DNA of 64,000 nucleotides from Avena insularis (taxonomy: Eukaryota > Streptophyta > Magnoliopsida > Poales > Poaceae), in NCBI GenBank assembly GCA_023614405.1, contig CM042685.1, forward strand, positions 186,840,257-186,904,256, given 5' to 3'. The notes under the pieces were generated by a model. That model had not been told where the DNA came from and did not search any database. It worked only from the letters and a program-made list of their open reading frames with translations. Positions 58,345 through 64,000 of the stretch are shown one piece after another. Numbering within the stretch: the first letter of the stretch is position 1; every line of letters starts with the position of its first letter. The position numbers and the translations under genes are program-made.

Positions 58345-58880
58345 CACTTTTTATCTAATCGTGTACCTCTTATATGATCGATGAAATAAAGCTCTTTGGT
58401 TCACTCATATTGCTAAGTCTTTTACCTCCTTTAGTGTTCATTTTTGGATTATATAAAAACTTTATGCACAAGTCTTGCGATTGCACTTGTGAAAATTCCA
58501 CCTATGGGCGTTAGCTTAAGTTTTCTGGTCTACACGTTCTTTGTTGTTTTTATGTGGATTCTGGAGTAGTGACTTTCGGCACTTGTTGTCGGCGATTTTG
58601 TGCTCAGGTTATTGACGGTGCCATTGGGCATCATCACCTAAGCGCATGGTTCCGACAACGAGTCTTCCGACTCACGAAAAGTCAAGCATAAGAACCAGAG
58701 TAATGGATAAGCCAGCACTTGCTTAAAAAATATACATGCTGAAACTTAATTCTTAAGTAGCAGGATACGATAACCATTGTTTTCCGCCTTAAGGATTACA
58801 TCAACAAAGTTTTTTCCCGCACACACTCCAGAGGTGAAGCATAAATTACAAAGTGTTTTTCACTCTTTGGGTGCAGGGGA
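58345..58880 (+). other. Spacer after pol in element B
   Basis: Counterpart of 47522-48112, with the same AATAAA-like box near 58385. No gene is seen. Confidence 0.5.
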
Positions 58881-61800
58881 CTAGGAGGCCGCATCATCAC
58901 CAGCCGGAGAATCACCCTCAACGTCGGCGCTGTGATGAGACTCGGAGGAATCTGGGTTGGCGTTGTCAAGAAAGTTCCTGGGCACGAAGACGTCAACATC
59001 CACCAACTCGGCAACCCTGGTGTCATAACCCGCTAGTGATGACAGGATGGCTTCGTGATCGATCTCCTTGCCGTCATCATCCATGTCGGGGAACCAGATG
59101 TCATCGTGTCGATTTCGGCACCTTCATAGTGTGCCTTCACCATGGACAATGCCATCCTTGCGCCAGCTCGTGCGCATGAAGCTTTCCAGCTCGTGACACG
59201 CTCGGGGGCTCGGCGCAGATTCTTCGAGTACTTCACCACGGAGTCCGAGGCCTTGATATAAATCTGGAGGGGCTTGGCAACCTCCTTGGCTTGGGCGATG
59301 GCGGTGTTGATGAAGTTGCTGGCAAGAATCATGCATTCCTTGTCCGAAGGAGGCGAGCGGGTTAAACCCATAGGCGCTGAAAATTCCGACAAGCATTGCA
59401 TGAGTTCAATAAATTCTAAGTATCCAGACTACAAAACTACAAGGCGGAGGACACTTACTGAAGATGTTGGCCTTAGCCTGCCAGACGACGTCCGCCAAGG
59501 ATTCCTTCTCTTGTTGGAGGAGCTTAAACGCCTCGCTATGGCGAAGGTTTTGCTCATCGGCAGCTTGCTTCTGATCCTTTAGGATCGCAAGCTCCTCCTT
59601 CAAGCGATTGATCTCCGCGGAGGCGGAGTCCTATAGGGCTTTCATGGAATCCTCGTGCATCTTCAGCATTTCTTCCCTCTCCTTCTTAAGGATCTTGTTC
59701 TCGCTGTCCAGCTGCTGGATGTGCTTGGACTGCTCGACAATATCCTTGGCCTTGGCAACATGCTCTGCAAGTCGGAGAAAACAAAGTACACATTGAGTAC
59801 TCGGAGATTATGGGCACAAAGTAAGACGTAAATGCGCAAAAAGAAAACAGACTCTTGTTTTTAATAATATGTTCCTTCAAGATGGCGGTTTTACCCTTTT
59901 CAGCTTCAAGGTCTGCGCGCATCTTATGGTACTTGTCATTGGCCATGCCCCTCCGAGCATTCTCGTTCTGTGGAAGAAAATACAAAGTTAAGTCGTTGTT
60001 TAGTCTACTTGGAGCCCCTAGTCGGAGATTTTCCATCTAGGTGCTCGGGGGCTACAGCGAGAGATTCTAACTTAGCAATATGCTTAGATTTTCTTTAAGC
60101 TTCTAGTCGGAGCTAATTCAGTTCTCAACTAGAGGCTTGGGGGCTACAGTATAAAGTTTTAACTCGGAAAATGCTTAGCTTTTCTTTAAGCATCTAGTCG
60201 GAACTAATTCAGTTACAACTAGAGGCTTGGGGGCTACAAAACTTAAAATTATGAACACTGTGTATGCTACTCTTAAAGCATCTAGTCGGAATAATTCATT
60301 CCATCTAAATACTTGGGGGCTACAGTGAGAGTTTTTTCTAACTTAGTCACTCTTAGAGCATATACATGCAAAACCAATGGTTTTCCATCTACATCCTCGG
60401 GGGCTACAGTGGGATACTCATACGAAATGCAAAAGGTAAAGTAAAAATTACAAGTGCGATAATCTTGAGGTTTGTAGCGCTCTCGGCCAGCAGCTTGTCA
60501 AAGGAAATGCTATTTCCTCGCAAGATGTCTGCTTGATGGAGTAGCTCCTCAAGACCGCACGTCGGAGATGACGGCACTCCTCCAGGAACCATAGTTGTGT
60601 TACCCAGCGTAAGCACTGGGTAAACAATCTTCGGCAGCTCGAAGGGTTTCTAGGGAGCAGAGGCGCCGCCTTCGGTAGAGGTACCAGCCCCCATCACCGC
60701 CTTGCCGCTACCGATGGCATCCTTAGCCGGAGCTTCAGCCATTTGAAGAGCAACACTCTCCTGCGTCGCCTGCTCGCCGACAACAGCTAGTTCGGTAGAG
60801 GCGCGAGAGTCCACTTCCATGGCGGAAGGGCCTGGTGCCTCCTGGACTGGGGAGCTTGTCGGAGCAGAGGAGTTCTTGACGGCAGGAGTAGCAGGGGCGA
60901 TGGCGGGAGAGGAGTCGCGATGCAGCATATCTTTGATATTTCTAGAAGCCCCAAGAGTCTTGGAGAACTTCTTGAGGCTGGTTGTGGCTTTCTTCCTGAA
61001 ACGTGCGAAATGCATAAGTACAAGAATAAGACAGATAAATGAGACAATGTCGGAGAATGAGAGGCTTACACTAGGGGGGGGGGCGCTTTGGCAAACATCC
61101 CGGTGGCTTTCTTCTTTTCCGCCTCTAGGGAGACAGTACTCTTTTTGGAGGCTCCACCCTCCGTCTTCTTCTTACCTTCGTCGGCAGCGTCAGAGGTGGA
61201 GCTCTTCCGCTTTCGCGCCAACGGGGCATCATCGTCGGACACGACATTGACTTCCTTCATCTTGGGATCGTAGATTTGGGCAGCCAGGTTGCCCTCCTCT
61301 AGATCGCTAAGCTGTTAAGTGAGAAATCATCGTGTTACACAAGATGGTATTGGTAAGACGGAAAAACTGGAGTAATGTCATACACGGAAAATAAATATCT
61401 ACCTTTGGGCACTTTCCGTCTACGAACATGTCGTAGGTGAGGGTGAAGCCACGCTTCTTATCCTTCACCTTGACGATGTCCTTAAGGCGGAACTTGACGG
61501 AGTTGCTCGAGAAGTTGTCCTCGGAGATCCGGAGGGTATCCCTTCGGTCGCCGGTGTACTCGTGCATATACTTCGTGCGGTGCTGCAGAGGTTGAATCCG
61601 CCTGATGAACCAGCACATGGCTAGGTCCAAGCCGGTTAGACCCATCTCTATGAACCACTCGATCCGCCTTATTGCGCGAGAAGCGTCGAGGTCGGAGGGA
61701 AGGGAGGCATGGGACCGCCATGTGGAGACTTCAGCGGCGGCTCCATCCACGAAGTCCGGGTACGTTACTTCTCGGCCCGCCAAAGGAATGTCGGGGCCGT

Positions 61801-62462
61801 AGAAGTACGTCCGCTGCCAGTTTTTGCATGACTCATGGCCGACAATGTCGAGGAACCGCTGGCCAGGACGGATCTTGAAGCTTATGGTGCCGCAGTTCCT
61901 AAGCTCCTCTCTACTGTGTCCGGCTTCACATTTGACGGTGAAGAAGTACACAAACAAGTATAACCTAGGCCTAATCCCTAGGTAACCCTCACAAAGTGCC
62001 GCGAAGTTGCTAAGCACTAAGATACTATTGGGGGAGAGGTTATGGGGTTGGACCTTGAAGTGATTCAAGACGGATAGAAAGAAGTGAGAGATGGGCAGAG
62101 AAACGCCGCGTACCAATTGCGCCTTGAGGTACACTTTCTCTCCGGCTTGGGGAGAGGGGGTCACCTCGCCGGCTGGCGCCGCCCGCCAGGCGAGCCCTTC
62201 CGTCGCGGGGAGATAACCCTTAGTGACCATCTCTTGGATGTCGCGTCCGGTGATGTCCGAGCCGCGCCAGTCGCCTTTGTGCGAGTCTGGCTCCTCTTCT
62301 AGGGGCTCCAGCGCCGCCAGATTATGGTGCCGCCGGTGGTTTCAATCAACGCTGATGCGGGGATGACCAGGCCCTCTGGGGGCACGACGATGGAGCTCGC
62401 CGGCTTCGCCGTGGCTTCGCTCGACGCCGCCATTGACGGGGATGAGCTGCTGCTAGCCATGG
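58881..62462 (-). pseudogene. Antisense spliced gene of element B (Transposase_28-like / Tat aORF)
   Basis: Minus-strand exons: about 62462-61403, 61311-61070, 60995-60452, 59967-about 59868, 59764-59459 and 59376-58881. Exon 1 has the putative gypsy-type transposon domain (AGEVTPSPQAGEKVYLKAQL near 62160, CWFIRRIQPLQHRTKYMHEY near 61600, YDMFVDGKCPK at its end). The ATG at 62462 needs one frameshift before 62300 to reach the main frame; the ATG at 62230 is in frame. Exons 2-3 are Lys/Ser/Ala-rich, 4-5 coiled coil, 6 acidic. It is dead: TAG near 60650, TAG near 59632, frame loss near 59090, early stop 58881. A TATA-like GATAAATAG on the minus strand lies near 62610. Confidence 0.7.
60045..60410 (-). 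repeat. Five polypurine-tract-like repeats in the antisense-gene intron of B
   Basis: GGGGGCTAC near 60048, 60140, 60227, 60316 and 60400, each within the same block as in A. The intron is about 60451-59968. Confidence 0.8.
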
Positions 62463-63053
62463 AGGAGGGAGAGAACGCGACTGGTGCAGAGAGAAAGGCT
62501 AGGGTTTCTCAAGGTTTTCCGCGGAGAGCTCGAGGAGGCGTGCGGCTGGAGGAAGAAGACGATGACGCGAGAGAATAGGGTGAAAAAGTGGCAAGTGTCC
62601 CACAGTTACTATTTATCTTACTCTGCGTCAAGATTCGTGCAGCAAATCGGACGGTTGCCGCGTAGACGATGTGTTCGTGAACGTGCGCTGTAATTTCGCC
62701 ACATCTCCAACCGCCGCCGCCAACGGTTCGTATCTCTCGCGCGGGAAAATCAGATATGATTACGTTCTCTGCAGGTGTGAGTTACGAGGCGTCGCTGAGC
62801 TACAGCCTACGTCGCCATAACTGACATGGTAGATGAGCCGTCCCATCGAAGATTCTGACATGGATGGATTTAATCCGACAACGGGAGCGTACGATGGAAG
62901 ATTCAGCATTTCTCCGACTTACTCATAGAAGACAGAGAAACCTTTGCAGGGTTCTTTGGGAGGACTACAAGATATTGCTTGACAGTTTGCCGACATCCAT
63001 CTAGACGGAGCATTCCACGGGAAGAGGCAAGATGGCGCAAGATCTCGGAGTTC
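62463..63053 (+). other. Region between the antisense gene and the 3' LTR of B
   Basis: Contains the promoter side of the antisense gene and a non-coding stretch leading to the polypurine tract. No gene is supported. Confidence 0.5.
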
Positions 63054-63065
63054 TCCGGGGGCTAC
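63054..63065 (+). promoter_or_regulatory. Polypurine tract of element B
   Basis: TCCGGGGGCTAC directly before TGTTGGGG of the 3' LTR. Confidence 0.75.
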
Positions 63066-63592
63066 TGTTGGGGATATGCTATATGGGTATCCTCATAGCA
63101 TGTCTCTTATCCGACTAACCCGGGTGGCCCATAGTCTGTAGCATGTCCTGTGGCCTTCTGGGCGGCCCAGTTAGGTGGATCCAGAAGGGAGGCCCATGCT
63201 GGATAAAGGAAGGCTATGGTGGAGTCACCAGCGTACCCGGAGCCTTGGAGTGCAAGATACACAAGACTAGTAATAGACGGTGTAGAACTCTATAACCTGT
63301 CCGGCTAGGACTTTTCCCTGTAACCCTAGGATCTGGGACTATATAAGTCGGGCCTATGGGAGCCTTTAGGGCATCGTTTTACACACACCTCGCACAGCGA
63401 ACCTATCTCTGTAACTCGGAGTATTGCCATTATAGTGATTTATAGCAGGAGTAGGATTCCGCCACCGTTGTGGGATCTGAACCTTGGTAAGCTGTGTTAC
63501 ATCGTACCCGTCAACCGTCCGCCTTACCCCACGTCTCTAAACACGCACTGTGAGGACCCCTCCATGGCGTACTCGTCGGCAATACCACGACA
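63066..63592 (+). repeat. 3' LTR of element B
   Basis: 527 bp, TGTTGGGGATATGC to CCACGACA, TATA at 63340, followed by the TGGAG duplication. Confidence 0.92.
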
Positions 63593-63597
63593 TGGAG
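63593..63597 (+). repeat. Target-site duplication of element B, right (TGGAG)
   Basis: Second copy of 50450-50454. The host sequence of A resumes. Confidence 0.9.
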
Positions 63598-64000
63598 CTC
63601 TTCCGCTTTCGCGCCAATGGAGCATCATTGTCAGACATGACCATGACTTCCTTCAACTTTGGATCGTAGATTTGGGCAGCCAGGTTACTCTCCTCTAGAT
63701 CGCTAAGATGTTAAGTGAGAAGTCACCGTGTTAGATAAGATGACACTTGCAAGACGGAAGAACTGGAGTATATGTCGTACATGTAAAATAAATACCTACC
63801 TTTGGGCACTTGCCGTCTACGAACATGTCGTAGGTGATGGTGAAGCCACGCTTCTTATCCTTCACCTTGACGATGTCCTTAAGGCGGAGCTTGACGGAGT
63901 CGCTCAAGAAGTTGTCCACGGAGATGCGGAGGCTATCCCTTCTGTCGCTGGTATACTCGTGCATGAGCTTCACGCGGTGCTGCAGGGGTTGGGTTCGCCT
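63593..64000 (-). pseudogene. 5' part of the antisense gene of A, runs off the window
   Basis: Exon 1 end (64000-63800, with YDMFVDGKCPK and a GTAGGT donor) and the start of exon 2 (about 63709-63593, with PLARKRKS), interrupted by B. The acceptor that reads CAG in B (61312-61314) reads CAT here, so the splice site is lost in A. Confidence 0.7.

Larger units (their letters stand above)
50455..63592 (+). mobile_element. Element B: complete Tat/Retand-type Gypsy of the same family as A, nested in A
   Basis: A 13,138-bp element with two LTRs, a primer site, gag to integrase in order, an antisense gene and a polypurine tract, flanked by TGGAG on both sides. It interrupts exon 2 of A's antisense gene. 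Joining the flanks restores the sequence that B itself has at about 61199. B is younger than A in this position, but its ORFs are also broken. Confidence 0.95.
27755..64000 (+). mobile_element. Element A: Tat/Retand-type Gypsy retrotransposon, split by C and B and cut by the window end
   Basis: Element A consists of its 5' LTR (27755-28292), gag-protease-RT (to 33648), the RNase H/integrase part after insertion C (from 45471), an antisense gene (48113-50454) and, after insertion B, the continuation of that antisense gene at 63593-64000. Order, primer site (TGGTGCCCACCGTGGGG) and the antisense gene are those of the Tat lineage of Gypsy. Homologous segments run in parallel with element B throughout. 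Many in-frame stops mark it as inactive. The 3' LTR lies beyond the window, so LTR divergence and the right target duplication cannot be read. Confidence 0.9.

Overview
The window looks like intergenic DNA of a grass genome, most likely subfamily Pooideae (Triticeae, Lolium or a relative). Essentially all of it is transposable elements. There are BARE/Angela-like Copia LTRs, Gypsy LTRs primed by initiator tRNA-Met, an Athila-like non-autonomous element with a tRNA-Asp primer site, an L1-type LINE, a Mutator-like DNA transposon and three Tat/Retand-type Gypsy elements. I found no ordinary host gene, no tRNA or rRNA gene and no CRISPR. Family names are recalled from sequence character, because no search was possible.

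Left part (1-13158). A Gypsy-like non-autonomous element E1 runs from before base 1 to 8149: LTR remnant, PBS at 1889, a decayed non-pol ORF, PPT at 4941 and a 3' LTR at 4954-8149. It sits in an Athila-like element (8150-10043) that keeps a tRNA-Asp PBS and an open 267-codon ORF. A minus-strand Gypsy LTR (10044-13158) follows.

Middle (13159-27754). A minus-strand Copia LTR (13416-22317) with a PBS beside it carries a 7.07 kb LINE inserted with a 13-bp target duplication. To its right, Copia-like sequence is split by a 4.9 kb Mutator-like element (22456-27400). That element has long inverted repeats, near-perfect 9-bp target duplications, a two-exon gene on the minus strand and AT-rich minisatellites.

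Right part (27755-64000). Element A begins with its LTR at 27755 and runs off the window. Element C (33649-45470, minus strand, TSD AACGA) is inserted in A's RT/RNase H junction. Element B (50455-63592, plus strand, TSD TGGAG) is a complete member of A's own family, inserted in A's antisense gene. Each Tat-type element carries gag-protease-RT-RNase H-integrase on one strand and, between integrase and the 3' LTR, a spliced multi-exon gene on the opposite strand. A and B share a partly duplicated Gag module, shared in-frame stops and a nearly identical stretch of about 840 bp suggesting gene conversion.

Most pol genes are broken. A keeps an open RNase H/integrase frame of 571 codons, but two RNase H catalytic aspartates are replaced. 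B keeps those residues but has stops and frameshifts. The structure is a record of insertions: E1 into the Athila-like element, the LINE into the Copia LTR, the Mutator-like element into Copia sequence, and C and B into A.
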